46,790 nucleotides of DNA. Origin: Chitinophagaceae bacterium. GTDB taxonomy: Bacteria; Bacteroidota; Bacteroidia; Chitinophagales; Chitinophagaceae. A model generated the notes under the pieces. It did no database searches. It was not told where the DNA came from and saw only the letters and a program-made list of their open reading frames with translations. The stretch is from contig JALOMC010000001.1 in NCBI GenBank assembly GCA_025455665.1, forward strand, positions 1 to 46,790, in the 5' to 3' direction. Both the position numbers and the translations under genes were made by a program. Below are positions 33,690 to 42,476 of the stretch, piece after piece; position 1 is the first letter of the stretch, and each line of letters opens with the position of its first letter.

Positions 33690-36410
33690 ATGCCTCGGTA
33701 TCTTACTTCATTCCGCTTTGCCTGCCTGCTTACCCTCATGACCACCGGCTGCACAATGGCCAGCCTGGCACAAGCCGGCAGTTCATGGGCACCCTTTGGT
33801 ACAGCCGGCTTCAGCACCGGTGTAGCCGACTATACCAGTATTACTGTCAGCCGGCAAGACAGCAGCATTTACGTTGCCTTTAAAGACATTGCCAACGGCA
33901 ATAAAGTAACTGTGATGCGCAGCAGCAATGGAGGTGCATGGACAGTTATTGGCAATGCCGGATTTAGTGCAGGCGCTGTAGACCATGTAAGTATAGCAGT
34001 GCACAACAGCAGGCCCATGGTGGCCTTTAAAGACTATAGCAATGGCGGGCGCCTTAGCATCATGCGGTGGAATGGCACGGCATGGGCTTATGTGGGCAAC
34101 CCCGGCGCACAAAGTAGTGGCGAGGTAAATGCGGTAAGCCTGTGTGCAGCGGGTGCACGGGATCGCTTTATGGTAGCGTACACCGATGAAGCAGATGGCA
34201 ACAAGGTGTATGTAAGGCTGAAAGAAGAGGGTAGTAACGGAGCTTTTGCTCCACTAGGACCCGCACAGGCCAGCAGTGGTGCCGCCAGTTTTGTAAAGAT
34301 TGTAGCGAATGATATACTCGGCTATGGTTACCTCATGTTTACCGATTCGGCCAATGCCGCAAAAGCCACGGTGCGCACCTTTGAATCCTTCAACTGGGTG
34401 ACGGTAGGAACAGCCGGTTTTACAGCCGGTACAGCTACACATAACGATATAGCAGTAACACACGATGGCCACCCGATAGCAGTGTACCGGGACGGAAGTA
34501 CATCGAACCGAGCAAGTGTAAGCCGCTGGAACGGCACCAATTGGGCGCTTGTGGGCAGTGCCGGCCTGTCTGCTGGTACGGCAGAGTTCAATAGCATATT
34601 GATAGATGAAACAGGACAGCCTATTGTGGCATATAAAGATGGCACCAACAATGGCCGGGCCAGTGCCAGAAGATTTAATGGAACAAGTTGGTCCAATTAT
34701 GGTACTGCTGGCTTCACGAGCGGCTCAGCCGAATTTATTGAACTGGCTGGCAGTGGCAGCTACGGCCCCTTCATGGTTTGCAAAGACGCTGGCCTGTCTG
34801 GCAAAATTGTAGTGGAAGCTTTCAGCTGTACCAATCCCACGGCTCCTGTTATATCGCCCACCAGCGGCACATTTTGCGGAGGCGAAGGCATTTTGCTTAG
34901 TACAAGCGGACAGGCCAATACACAAATGCGATGGTACCGGCAACTGACAGCTGCTACCATAGATAGTGTGGGCAACTCAAGAGTGATATCGCCACAGGGA
35001 CCCGTACAGCGGGTGGCTATTGCTTTTGACAAAGCCGGCACACTGTACTGCGCCTACACCTTTCAAAACGATGCCTATGTAGTAAGGAGGGTAGCAGGTG
35101 CCTGGCAACAGATAGGCGGCGTGGCTTTGAGCAGTGTCGATGAAATAGACCTGGCCATCCATCCTGTTACCAATGAAGCCTACATCATTGCCGAAACAAC
35201 TACGGGTAGCCGTCCCATCGTGGTACGGCGCTTCAACGGAACCAGTTGGGTTACCTTACAGGCCCCCGATGCAGGCCCTACATCGTATGTTGACATTGCC
35301 TTTGCCGGCGGTGGCACCTTGTACGCATCCTACCAGCGAAACGTGGGTGGCAATGTCCGCGTTGGGTTAATGCGCTATGAAGGTCCATTGTGGTATGCAC
35401 ACTACCAATCATCTGCACCGGGTGCTGCCCCCGATGCCAATTTTGGCTCCATCGCCATCAGCTCAAGCGGCATTCCTATGGTAGCCAGCAGCGGCCCCAC
35501 ACTATCGTTTCATACCCTTAATCGCACCATCGTCAATACGGCTGAATGGCTTTTCAAAACTGCTGTCAACACGCCCACCAACTTTTGCCGGCTGGCACTG
35601 GGCCGCGGCGATGAGGCATTTATTGCATATCGGCAAACCAGCAACAACCAATTGTACTTGGTGCGGCGTAGTGGCAATGCCCAGGATACTTCAGGAGTAT
35701 TTCACCCATTGGGGGGGAGCGTGTCCAACGGTGCCGTGTCGCGTTTTGATATGGCCATCGATCAGGATGGAACACCGTATGTTATCTATGCCGACTCTTC
35801 GCTTGGCAATAAGCTACAGTTGAAAAAATGGAATGGCAGCAATTGGGTAACCGCGGGTGGTGCCAGCTTTTCGGTAGGCTCTGCCATTGATCCGCACCTG
35901 GCATTCGATGCAAACAATACCACTCATGCGCTTTATGTAGACAATGGGCTGCAAGGCAGTGCTACACTGGTGCTACCAGACCGTTTGTTTGTGCAAGCGG
36001 CAAACTCATACAATGCTAACAGAGGAGGGAGTTATCAGATAAGTGCTACTGCTGGCTGTGCTACCAATGTGCTTTCGAATACCGTAGCGCTGACACAAAC
36101 TGATGCCTATAATAGCTGGATAGGCGGCGTAAATGGTGCATGGGCTACCGCCGGCAACTGGAGTTGTGGCCGCGTACCTACGGCAAATGATTTGGTGCGT
36201 ATACCAGCCACGCCGGGCGCTATCTATCCCTTTGCACAAGGCTCTACTACGGCCTTTGTATGCGCCGGCCTCATGATGGAGCCGGGCGCAAGGCTCGATG
36301 TAAACGGCGATGCTGTGTTGCGCATTTTTGGCACACTCGACCTACGGGGTAATGCCCGCATTAATACCGTTGGTACCGTTCGGGTATTGGTACCGGGTGG
36401 CATCAACTAA
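33690..36410 (+). CDS. secreted double beta-propeller protein with nested Ig-like domain
   Basis: A 906-residue exported protein with an N-terminal signal (T-T-G-C near residue 21 could also be a lipobox). Residues 31-375 hold seven repeats of about 48 residues with the pattern VG-x-AGFS-x-G, a strand, P-x-VAY-x-D, then RWNG-x-W, which predicts a seven-bladed propeller. Next is the first half of an Ig-like domain (TFCGGEGILLSTSG, MRWYRQL, about 380-430). A second, more diverged set of seven repeats follows (about 437-768), and then the second half of the Ig-like domain (SYNANRGGSYQISATAGC and SNTVALT, about 772-803). A final beta segment starts WIGGVNGAWATAGNWSCG. No type IX sorting domain is visible. 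A ligand-binding or adhesive role is an inference. Confidence 0.85.
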   Translation: MPRYLTSFRFACLLTLMTTGCTMASLAQAGSSWAPFGTAGFSTGVADYTSITVSRQDSSIYVAFKDIANGNKVTVMRSSNGGAWTVIGNAGFSAGAVDHVSIAVHNSRPMVAFKDYSNGGRLSIMRWNGTAWAYVGNPGAQSSGEVNAVSLCAAGARDRFMVAYTDEADGNKVYVRLKEEGSNGAFAPLGPAQASSGAASFVKIVANDILGYGYLMFTDSANAAKATVRTFESFNWVTVGTAGFTAGTATHNDIAVTHDGHPIAVYRDGSTSNRASVSRWNGTNWALVGSAGLSAGTAEFNSILIDETGQPIVAYKDGTNNGRASARRFNGTSWSNYGTAGFTSGSAEFIELAGSGSYGPFMVCKDAGLSGKIVVEAFSCTNPTAPVISPTSGTFCGGEGILLSTSGQANTQMRWYRQLTAATIDSVGNSRVISPQGPVQRVAIAFDKAGTLYCAYTFQNDAYVVRRVAGAWQQIGGVALSSVDEIDLAIHPVTNEAYIIAETTTGSRPIVVRRFNGTSWVTLQAPDAGPTSYVDIAFAGGGTLYASYQRNVGGNVRVGLMRYEGPLWYAHYQSSAPGAAPDANFGSIAISSSGIPMVASSGPTLSFHTLNRTIVNTAEWLFKTAVNTPTNFCRLALGRGDEAFIAYRQTSNNQLYLVRRSGNAQDTSGVFHPLGGSVSNGAVSRFDMAIDQDGTPYVIYADSSLGNKLQLKKWNGSNWVTAGGASFSVGSAIDPHLAFDANNTTHALYVDNGLQGSATLVLPDRLFVQAANSYNANRGGSYQISATAGCATNVLSNTVALTQTDAYNSWIGGVNGAWATAGNWSCGRVPTANDLVRIPATPGAIYPFAQGSTTAFVCAGLMMEPGARLDVNGDAVLRIFGTLDLRGNARINTVGTVRVLVPGGIN

Positions 36411-36446
36411 GTACGGTTTACAAGCATACCGGCAACACATACACAC

Positions 36447-36477
36447 CCCCGGCAATTCATTTGCCGGGGCTTTTTTT
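36447..36477 (+). terminator. intrinsic terminator of the propeller protein gene
   Basis: CCCCGGCAA (36447-36455) pairs perfectly with TTGCCGGGG (36461-36469), a five-base loop between, then C and seven T. Confidence 0.92.
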
Positions 36478-36554
36478 ATGATGCAATGCCTGTCTAATGT
36501 CACACCCCACGAAGCAGGCTGGTCGTAACTTGCTGCACGCTCAATTTCGATTTC

Positions 36555-38120
36555 ATGTCCACAGCACACATCAGCCGTCGGCAACGCTTTTATTTGCTAT
36601 CCTTTTTTCGTCACGATTTCAAAGCAAGTGTCACTGTCTTTTTTGTGGCCTTGCCATTGTGCCTGGGCATTGCCATGGCCTCGGGCACATCGGCCTATGC
36701 CGGCCTTATAGCCGGTATTATTGGTGGCCTCGTGGTTGGTTTTCTTAGCAAATCAGAGTTGAGTGTAAGTGGCCCGGCGGCCGGATTAACCGCTATTTGC
36801 ACGGCAGCCATCGGGGCGATGGGTAGTGTGGAGCTATTGTTTATCAGTGTTGCTATTGCTGGTGTGCTTCAGCTGCTACTCGGCTTATTCCGGTTAGGCG
36901 GATTTACACACTTCATTCCGTCGGCGGTTATCAAAGGCATGCTCAGTGCTATTGGGATACTGCTTATTTCCAAACAGGTACCACTACTACTCGGGTATGA
37001 TAAACCTGATTTTTGGACCGATCAACTTTTTAATCTGTTCACGTTTGACCATGGCTTTAGCAGCATCCGCTCATTTTATGATGCCCTGTCGCCATCAGCG
37101 CTTTTCATTGCAGCCCTGGCAGCCGTAGTGATGTGGCTGTGGGAGCAAAAAGCAGGCAAGCGGCTGGGGTTTTTACCGGCCACTATTGTAGTAGTGCTGG
37201 CAGGTAGCCTGGCTGCAGCAGCATTGCCGCTTTGTTGCCCTGCGTGGCAGCTATCGGCCAGCCAGTATGTAGTACTGCCGGCCAAAATGTGGCAGCAAAT
37301 CAGCTGGCCCCAATGGCATGAGATTACCGACAACACACTGGTATGGCGCTATGCGGTGGTTATCTGTTTTGTAGCATCGCTCGAAACCCTGCTGAGTATT
37401 GAAGCCATTGACAAACTGGACCCTTACAACCGGCTGACGCCACAAAACCGCGAATTAATGGCACAAGGAACCGGCAACATACTCAGCGGCTTGTTGGGTG
37501 GTCTGCCCATTACAGCGGTCATTGTGCGTAGTGCTGCCAATGCCGAGGCAGGTGCCCGTACCCGGATGTCAGCCATTACCCACGCTATATGGCTGCTGCT
37601 GGCAGTTGCCGTAGCCGTTCCTCTTATTAATCGCATTCCTTATTGTGTGCTGGCAGTCATTCTTACCCGTACCGGATACAACCTGGTAAAACCTGCGATG
37701 GTAAAAGCCGTATTCAGGCAGGGCCGCGAACAATTCATGCCTTTTCTTTTCACCGTGGGTGCTATCCTCCTCACCGACTTACTGATTGGTGTAGTCATCG
37801 GTATCGTGTATTCGCTGTACTTCATCGTGAAGCATACCTATCGGGCAGGCTTCACCTTAGTGCACCAGCACCATGCCGGCACCGATCAATACCACATTCA
37901 GCTGGCGCAAAATGTAAGCTTTATGAACAAGCGCCGGCTAAAAGAAACGTTGGATGAAATACCAATGTATAGTGTGGTGCATATCAGCGGCACAGATTGC
38001 GTGTATATCGATCACGATATCCTTGAGATTATTCATGATTTCGGGAAAAAAGCAGTGAAAAAGCACATTGGACTGACGCTTGAAAATGTACCTGCCGTTG
38101 AAAGCATCAGCCTGCACTAG
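36555..38120 (+). CDS. SulP family inorganic anion transporter
   Basis: A 521-residue SLC26/SulP transporter. The N-terminus has the family start (RHDFKASVTVFFVALPLCLGIAMASG, then AGLIAGIIGGLVVG and the motif LSVSGPAAGLTAI), with about 10-12 membrane segments (to about residue 425), including GGLPITAVIVRSAANAEAGARTRMS. The last 80 residues form a short STAS-type domain (VSFMNKRRLKETLDEIP; VVHISGTDCVYIDHDIL). SulP proteins carry sulfate, bicarbonate or other small anions; many Bacteroidota members sit beside a carbonic anhydrase, which is absent here, so the substrate is open. The gene lies after the propeller gene terminator and 57 bases before the PPK2 gene, and the two may be co-transcribed. 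Confidence 0.93.
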   Translation: MSTAHISRRQRFYLLSFFRHDFKASVTVFFVALPLCLGIAMASGTSAYAGLIAGIIGGLVVGFLSKSELSVSGPAAGLTAICTAAIGAMGSVELLFISVAIAGVLQLLLGLFRLGGFTHFIPSAVIKGMLSAIGILLISKQVPLLLGYDKPDFWTDQLFNLFTFDHGFSSIRSFYDALSPSALFIAALAAVVMWLWEQKAGKRLGFLPATIVVVLAGSLAAAALPLCCPAWQLSASQYVVLPAKMWQQISWPQWHEITDNTLVWRYAVVICFVASLETLLSIEAIDKLDPYNRLTPQNRELMAQGTGNILSGLLGGLPITAVIVRSAANAEAGARTRMSAITHAIWLLLAVAVAVPLINRIPYCVLAVILTRTGYNLVKPAMVKAVFRQGREQFMPFLFTVGAILLTDLLIGVVIGIVYSLYFIVKHTYRAGFTLVHQHHAGTDQYHIQLAQNVSFMNKRRLKETLDEIPMYSVVHISGTDCVYIDHDILEIIHDFGKKAVKKHIGLTLENVPAVESISLH

Positions 38121-38177
38121 CGAGCTACGGTTGGCTCAAAATGTAAAAAGCAGTAAGTTCACTGCAAATGAATACTC

Positions 38178-39119
38178 ATGGGCTTGCGCAAACAATTTGA
38201 AAATTACATTGATAGTCTGCGGGTAACTCCGGGCAAGAAAATATCGCTGCAAAAGCATTTTCGGACCGATCACGACCAGAAGTTGGTAACGAAAGAGGAA
38301 GGCTTGCAACTGATGGAAAATGGCATAAAAAACATGGCCATTTTACAAGACAAGCTATATGCACACGACGAATATAGTGTACTGATTGTGCTGCAGGCAA
38401 TGGATGCTGCCGGTAAAGACAGCGCCATCAAACACGTAATGAGCGGGCTGAACCCCAGTGGTGTAAAGGTGTACAGCTTTAAAGTGCCGAGTAAGGAAGA
38501 ACTGGACCACGACTACATTTGGCGGCATTACAAAGCCTTGCCTGCCCGGGGCGAAATAGGCATCTTCAACCGTAGCCATTACGAAAACGTACTGGTCACC
38601 CGCGTACACCCCGAGTACATTTTAAATGAACGGATACCAGGCATCAGTTCGCTAAAAGACATCAAGCCCTCTTTCTGGAAAAGCCGGTACGACCAAATCA
38701 ACCGGTTCGAAAAAAACCTGGCCGAAAATGGCACCATCATCCTCAAGTTCTTTTTGCATGTATCGAAAGAAGAACAGCTGAAACGCTTTATAGATAGGAT
38801 AGATGACCCCACCAAAAACTGGAAATTTTCGTACGCCGATACACAGGAGCGCCAGCATTGGGACAGCTACATGCAGGCCTATGAAGAAATGCTGGCTGCT
38901 ACCTCTACCAGCCATGCACCGTGGTATGTGCTGCCAGCCGATGACAAATGGTTTACCCGTCTGTGCCTGGGTGCAGCCATGTTTTTTGAATTTGAAAAAT
39001 TAAAACTGGACTACCCGAAAGTAAGCGATACACAAAAGGCCGAACTGCTGCGGGCAAAGGAAGAACTACTGGCTGCAGAAGGCAAGAAAAGCAATGGCCG
39101 TGGTAAGAAAAAACGCTGA
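38178..39119 (+). CDS. polyphosphate kinase 2 family protein
   Basis: A single-domain PPK2 enzyme of 313 residues, which transfers phosphate between polyphosphate and nucleotides (AMP, ADP or GDP depending on class). The Walker A loop is at residues 73-82 (QAMDAAGKDS), the Walker B region is GIFNRSHYENVLVTRVHPE (about 128-147), and the lid region has YDQINRFEKNLAENG followed by LKFFLHVSKEEQLKRF. A basic C-terminal tail ends NGRGKKKR. The length matches one-domain classes I and III; the class cannot be told apart with certainty. It starts 57 bases after the SulP gene and ends directly against the stop of the convergent DUF2490 gene, with no base between the two stop codons. Confidence 0.93.
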   Translation: MGLRKQFENYIDSLRVTPGKKISLQKHFRTDHDQKLVTKEEGLQLMENGIKNMAILQDKLYAHDEYSVLIVLQAMDAAGKDSAIKHVMSGLNPSGVKVYSFKVPSKEELDHDYIWRHYKALPARGEIGIFNRSHYENVLVTRVHPEYILNERIPGISSLKDIKPSFWKSRYDQINRFEKNLAENGTIILKFFLHVSKEEQLKRFIDRIDDPTKNWKFSYADTQERQHWDSYMQAYEEMLAATSTSHAPWYVLPADDKWFTRLCLGAAMFFEFEKLKLDYPKVSDTQKAELLRAKEELLAAEGKKSNGRGKKKR

Positions 39120-39911
39120 CTATTCTTCGCGGCTATCCAGCGTTTGCCGGGGATGATGCTTGTGCTGCCGGAAATCGTGATTGTAGTAAAAAAACAACCG
39201 GAGCGTATGGTTGGCATCGTATTGCCAGCCGACGGGCTTTTGCTGAAAAACATGCATGTAGCCTGCATCGTAGCTCCAGTCTTTACTCAGCCGATGCCTG
39301 AAGCCCAAGAAAATACGGTTCTGATCAAATGTATTGTACACCACCTGCCGGCCGAAATTGATCAGCACCTCATCGGCTAATACTACTGCCAGCTTACCCG
39401 GCTGCTTTGATACCGGAACACTGAAGCTCATGAGATAGCGCACCCGGTTGGTAAACTTCCAGCGGCCGGTAAACGCATCGTTCGCCATAATTTGCTGCCA
39501 TCGCTGCTCATTTCTGAACCGCATGAGCAAGCTGGTCTTTCCGATTTGCGAATTCATCAGCGCTTGCTGGTATAGGCGATGCTCATTGGCAAAGCGGCTC
39601 CAACCGACGGTGGACGGCGCCAGCCACATATGGGCATAGCCCGCAGCCAGCGTGAATTTTTCCTGCAGCCACCATGTAGCCCCCAGGCGGGCAAAATAAA
39701 AACTGGGATCAGCCAGACCGTGTGTTCGCCTGATATGAAAATCGGCCATAAGGCCCCAACGATTGGTGATGTGTAGTGTGCTGTTCAAACTGGTCCATAC
39801 CTGCGCTTGCTGCCGCACTTGCTTGACGGGGGGCTGCTGCGCAGCTACTACCCATGCCACCGCCAGCAATACAGCCAACATAGCAGCACGATGAACAAAA
39901 AAACCACTCAT
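39120..39911 (-). CDS. DUF2490 outer-membrane beta-barrel protein, copy 1
   Basis: A 263-residue exported protein. The start at 39911 gives a signal peptide (MSGFFVHRAAMLAVLLAVAW, ending WVVAAQ). The mature part is made of alternating amphipathic strands with aromatic ends, typical of DUF2490 barrels: QVWTSLNSTLHITNRWGLM, FALGA-like ARLGATWWLQEKFTLAAGYA, LLMRFRNEQRWQQ, RYLMSFSVP and a final RLFFYYNHDF. DUF2490 proteins are predicted outer-membrane barrels of unknown function. A paralogue lies at 42477-43253 on the other strand. Upstream on the minus strand is a terminator-like hairpin and a candidate small RNA, which may act as its leader. Confidence 0.85.
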   Translation of the reverse strand: MSGFFVHRAAMLAVLLAVAWVVAAQQPPVKQVRQQAQVWTSLNSTLHITNRWGLMADFHIRRTHGLADPSFYFARLGATWWLQEKFTLAAGYAHMWLAPSTVGWSRFANEHRLYQQALMNSQIGKTSLLMRFRNEQRWQQIMANDAFTGRWKFTNRVRYLMSFSVPVSKQPGKLAVVLADEVLINFGRQVVYNTFDQNRIFLGFRHRLSKDWSYDAGYMHVFQQKPVGWQYDANHTLRLFFYYNHDFRQHKHHPRQTLDSREE

Positions 39912-40008
39912 GCATACAAAGAAGCAGGAAAAGAGCAAGGCACACAATGATGCGCATCATACACCAAACGAAAGAAAGGGCCGGAAAAGATGCAAACAGC
40001 AATATCCT

Positions 40009-40043
40009 AAAAAAAGAAGGTCTCCTGTAGAAACAGGTGACCT
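40009..40043 (-). terminator. intrinsic terminator on the minus strand, upstream of DUF2490 copy 1
   Basis: AGGTC-x-CCTGT (40018-40028) pairs with ACAGG-x-GACCT (40033-40043) around a four-base loop, with one mismatch; on the minus strand the stem is followed by TTCTTTTTTT. There is no protein gene upstream of it on that strand. Confidence 0.78.
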
Positions 40044-40143
40044 CAACGATTGCTTGCCATATGAAAAAACTCTTCGAGTCGGATGTTGTGGTGATTGAGC
40101 TTCTTCGTGTAGAAGATCGGGTGGTGACCCGTTGTTTTCAATC
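40009..40143 (-). ncRNA. candidate small RNA or attenuator leader (about 135 nt)
   Basis: On the minus strand a promoter-like pair (40181-40150) is followed at the expected distance by about 135 bases of sequence with several small hairpins (CGGGT/ACCCG at 40118-40131; CTTC/GAAG at 40100-40115; CTC/GAG at 40070-40078) and then an intrinsic terminator. No convincing minus-strand protein is encoded. It is either a free-standing small RNA or a 5' leader whose terminator attenuates the DUF2490 gene 98 bases downstream. A 47-codon frame on the opposite strand (40061-40204) is not convincing as a gene. The rest of the gap 39912-40267 holds nothing else recognisable. Confidence 0.45.
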
Positions 40144-40149
40144 ACAAGG

Positions 40150-40181
40150 CAATATTACGCCGGCCAAATGCGGTGCACAAG
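40150..40181 (-). promoter_or_regulatory. predicted promoter of the candidate minus-strand RNA
   Basis: On the minus strand CTTG (40181-40178), 20-base spacer, TAATATTG (40157-40150): each element is one base off the Bacteroidota consensus TTTG and TAnnTTTG, with correct spacing. The predicted start is near 40143. Confidence 0.4.
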
Positions 40182-40267
40182 CTAATTTTGCCGGCGTTGC
40201 ATGATGTCTAAATCGTATTAGCCTATTGCAACAGCCTGTTTTTCAAGCACTTCACTCAAAACACGGC

Positions 40268-41818
40268 ATGATGCCCAACCGCCAAACTGACATCCTCTTT
40301 CAGCTCATTCATGCCATGGAAAAGGCGGAAAAAAGGCATTTCAAGCTGTACATCAAAAAGAACTCTGCCCGCGAAGACCTGAAAATTGTTCGGCTGTTTG
40401 ATGCGCTGGACAAGCTAAGCGAGTACGACGAACGGCAGCTGCTGAAAAAGCTGCCCGATGTGGAGAAGCCACAACTGGGTAACCTCAAAGCCCACTTGTA
40501 CAAGCAGATAATGGCCAGCCTACGCGACCTGAAAAGCAAAGAAAGCGTAGAGCTGCAGCTCAATGAACTGCTCGACTACGGACGCATTTTGTACAACAAA
40601 GGGCTGTTTGCACAAAGCCTTAAGTTTTTAGAAAAAGCCAAAGAAATAGGCTTTGCAAACGGCAAATACAATTTCTTAAGCCAGGTCATTTCACTGGAAA
40701 AGAAAATTGAAGGCCTTTATATAACCCGTAGCATGCAGGAACGGGCCGAGCAGCTGAGCCAGGAAGCCCTGGAGGTGAGCGGCCATATTTACCAGGTGTT
40801 TCGGCTGAGTAATTTGGCTGTAAAGCTGTACAGCTTTTATGTAAGCAATGGCCATGCCCGCAATGAGCAGGAAGAGCAGGTGGTGAAAGACTTTTTTGAA
40901 AAGGAGCTACCAGCTGATACCGAGCGGTTCGATGGATTTTATGAGCGGCTCTACCTGTACCAGAGCTATTGCTGGTATAGTTTTATCCGGCAAGATTTTT
41001 TGATGTACTTCCGCTATGCGCAAAAATGGGTCAACCTGTTTAACGAAGATCCGGTACGCATCAAAGTAGAGACCGGCCACTATATCAAGGGCATGCACAA
41101 TCTATTGAATGCTCATTTCGACCTGCGCAACTTTCGGGCCTTTGAGATAACCTTGGCCGCGTTTGAAAACTTCTACAAATCGCCGTTGTGCCAGCAGCAC
41201 GATAATTTCAGAATCCACTCTTTTGTATACATCACTGCAGCCAAATTAAACTGGCACCTTATGGTAGGTACTTTTAAAGAAGGTTTGCAACAGGTGCCTA
41301 TCATTGAAGAGAATGTTGCCAAGAATGAGTTGCACATCGATAAGCATCGCATCATGGTATTCAACTATAAGATTGCCTCGCTTCACTTTGGCTATGGCAA
41401 CTACAAAGCCTGTCTCGATTACCTGCAAAAGATCATTCACGAGCCGGTAGACCTGCGCTACGACCTGCAATGCTATGCCCGCCTGATGCACCTGATGGCT
41501 CACTATGAGCTGGGAAACGATATGATTATCGAGTCGTTGGCCAAATCGGTATACCGCTTCATGGCAAAAATGAAAAACCTGACAGCAGTAGAAGAGGCCA
41601 TGTTTCGCTTTTTACGAAAAAACCTGCACGTGCCGCCACGCCAGCTAAAGCCCGAGCTGATAAAACTGCTGGAACAGGTAAAGCAGTACGAAAAAAACCG
41701 CCACCAGACTCGTTCTTTTGCTTATCTCGATATCATCAGCTACCTCGAAAGCAAGGTACAAGGCAAGCCCATGGGCGCCGTGCTGCAAGACAAATACAAG
41801 CAAAGCAACCACCGATAA
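40268..41818 (+). CDS. large helical-repeat protein of unknown function (516 aa)
   Basis: A cytoplasmic protein without signal peptide or membrane helix. The start at 40268 (MMPNRQTDILFQLIHAMEKAEKRHFKLY) is preferred over the open frame upstream. The N-terminal 95 residues are a charged helical domain; from about residue 95 the sequence is a helical array with TPR-like spacing (LDYGRILYNKGLFAQSLKFLEKAKEIG; KIASLHFGYGNYKACLDYLQKII). It has the look of a conserved Bacteroidota protein, but I cannot assign a function. It is followed after 12 bases by the convergent acyltransferase gene. No regulator or partner is obvious. Confidence 0.8.
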   Translation: MMPNRQTDILFQLIHAMEKAEKRHFKLYIKKNSAREDLKIVRLFDALDKLSEYDERQLLKKLPDVEKPQLGNLKAHLYKQIMASLRDLKSKESVELQLNELLDYGRILYNKGLFAQSLKFLEKAKEIGFANGKYNFLSQVISLEKKIEGLYITRSMQERAEQLSQEALEVSGHIYQVFRLSNLAVKLYSFYVSNGHARNEQEEQVVKDFFEKELPADTERFDGFYERLYLYQSYCWYSFIRQDFLMYFRYAQKWVNLFNEDPVRIKVETGHYIKGMHNLLNAHFDLRNFRAFEITLAAFENFYKSPLCQQHDNFRIHSFVYITAAKLNWHLMVGTFKEGLQQVPIIEENVAKNELHIDKHRIMVFNYKIASLHFGYGNYKACLDYLQKIIHEPVDLRYDLQCYARLMHLMAHYELGNDMIIESLAKSVYRFMAKMKNLTAVEEAMFRFLRKNLHVPPRQLKPELIKLLEQVKQYEKNRHQTRSFAYLDIISYLESKVQGKPMGAVLQDKYKQSNHR

Positions 41819-41830
41819 AAGTGGCCCGGC

Positions 41831-42382
41831 CTATAAATGGCCGAGACCTTGCTGCGGCAATTTTCCCTTGACGGGCCGGAAAAATGCCAGGATCCGCTCA
41901 ATATCTGCCGCATCATTTTCCGTTGGCATAAAAGGGGGAGCAAAAATGACCCGCTTGTTCTCAAAATCGAGCGCCGCCATCACAATGGGCACCGCCGACC
42001 GGCGAGCTATATAATAAAAACCAGTGCGTAGCCGATCAACCCGCTTTCGGGTTCCTTCGGGCGAAAGTGCCAGCACCAACTCATCGGTAGCATCAAACTT
42101 AGCAACCACTGCGTCTACTAATTGATGGCTGCCTGATCGGTCTACCGGCGTACCGCCGAGCCATTTAAACAAAAAACCAAAGGGCGGCTTAAACAATTCA
42201 GCCTTTCCTAAAAATTTCACGTGCGTCATTCGCATGACACTGCGTACCGCCAGCCCCACCACAAAATCGAGCCAGTGCGTATGTGGTGCTACCACAATGA
42301 CTGCCTTCTTCAGTTCGGGCGGAAGAGCTCCTTCAATTTTCCAGCCTTCGCTCCAGAGGTACCATTTCCAAAACCAGCGCAT
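41831..42382 (-). CDS. 1-acyl-glycerol-3-phosphate acyltransferase family protein (PlsC-like)
   Basis: A 183-residue acyltransferase of the PlsC/LPLAT superfamily, which transfers fatty acyl groups to lysophospholipids or related acceptors at the inner membrane. The start at 42382 (MRWFWKWYLWSEGWKIEG) gives a compact protein; the open frame upstream to 42583 overlaps the divergent gene and looks non-coding. Motif I H-x4-D is present (APHTHWLDFV), motif II in GKAELFKPPFGFLFKWLGGTPVDR, and motif III as SPEGTR. Short family members of this type are common in Bacteroidota and are often annotated only as glycerol acyltransferase. The acceptor is unknown. It is divergent from DUF2490 copy 2. Confidence 0.9.
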   Translation of the reverse strand: MRWFWKWYLWSEGWKIEGALPPELKKAVIVVAPHTHWLDFVVGLAVRSVMRMTHVKFLGKAELFKPPFGFLFKWLGGTPVDRSGSHQLVDAVVAKFDATDELVLALSPEGTRKRVDRLRTGFYYIARRSAVPIVMAALDFENKRVIFAPPFMPTENDAADIERILAFFRPVKGKLPQQGLGHL

Positions 42383-42476
42383 ATAAACAAGCAATGCTGC
42401 GAAACTACGGCAGGAATGATCAGCCACGGTTACAATTGACAACAGCTGGCTACCAATGCATGAAAACAAAAACATC

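Noticed and set aside
40061..40204. 47-codon plus-strand frame starting MKKLFESDVVVIELLR
   Set aside because: It begins plausibly, but it lies opposite a promoter-hairpins-terminator layout on the minus strand, loses protein-like character in its second half and has no neighbour that would support it. It was treated as the antisense of the candidate RNA.
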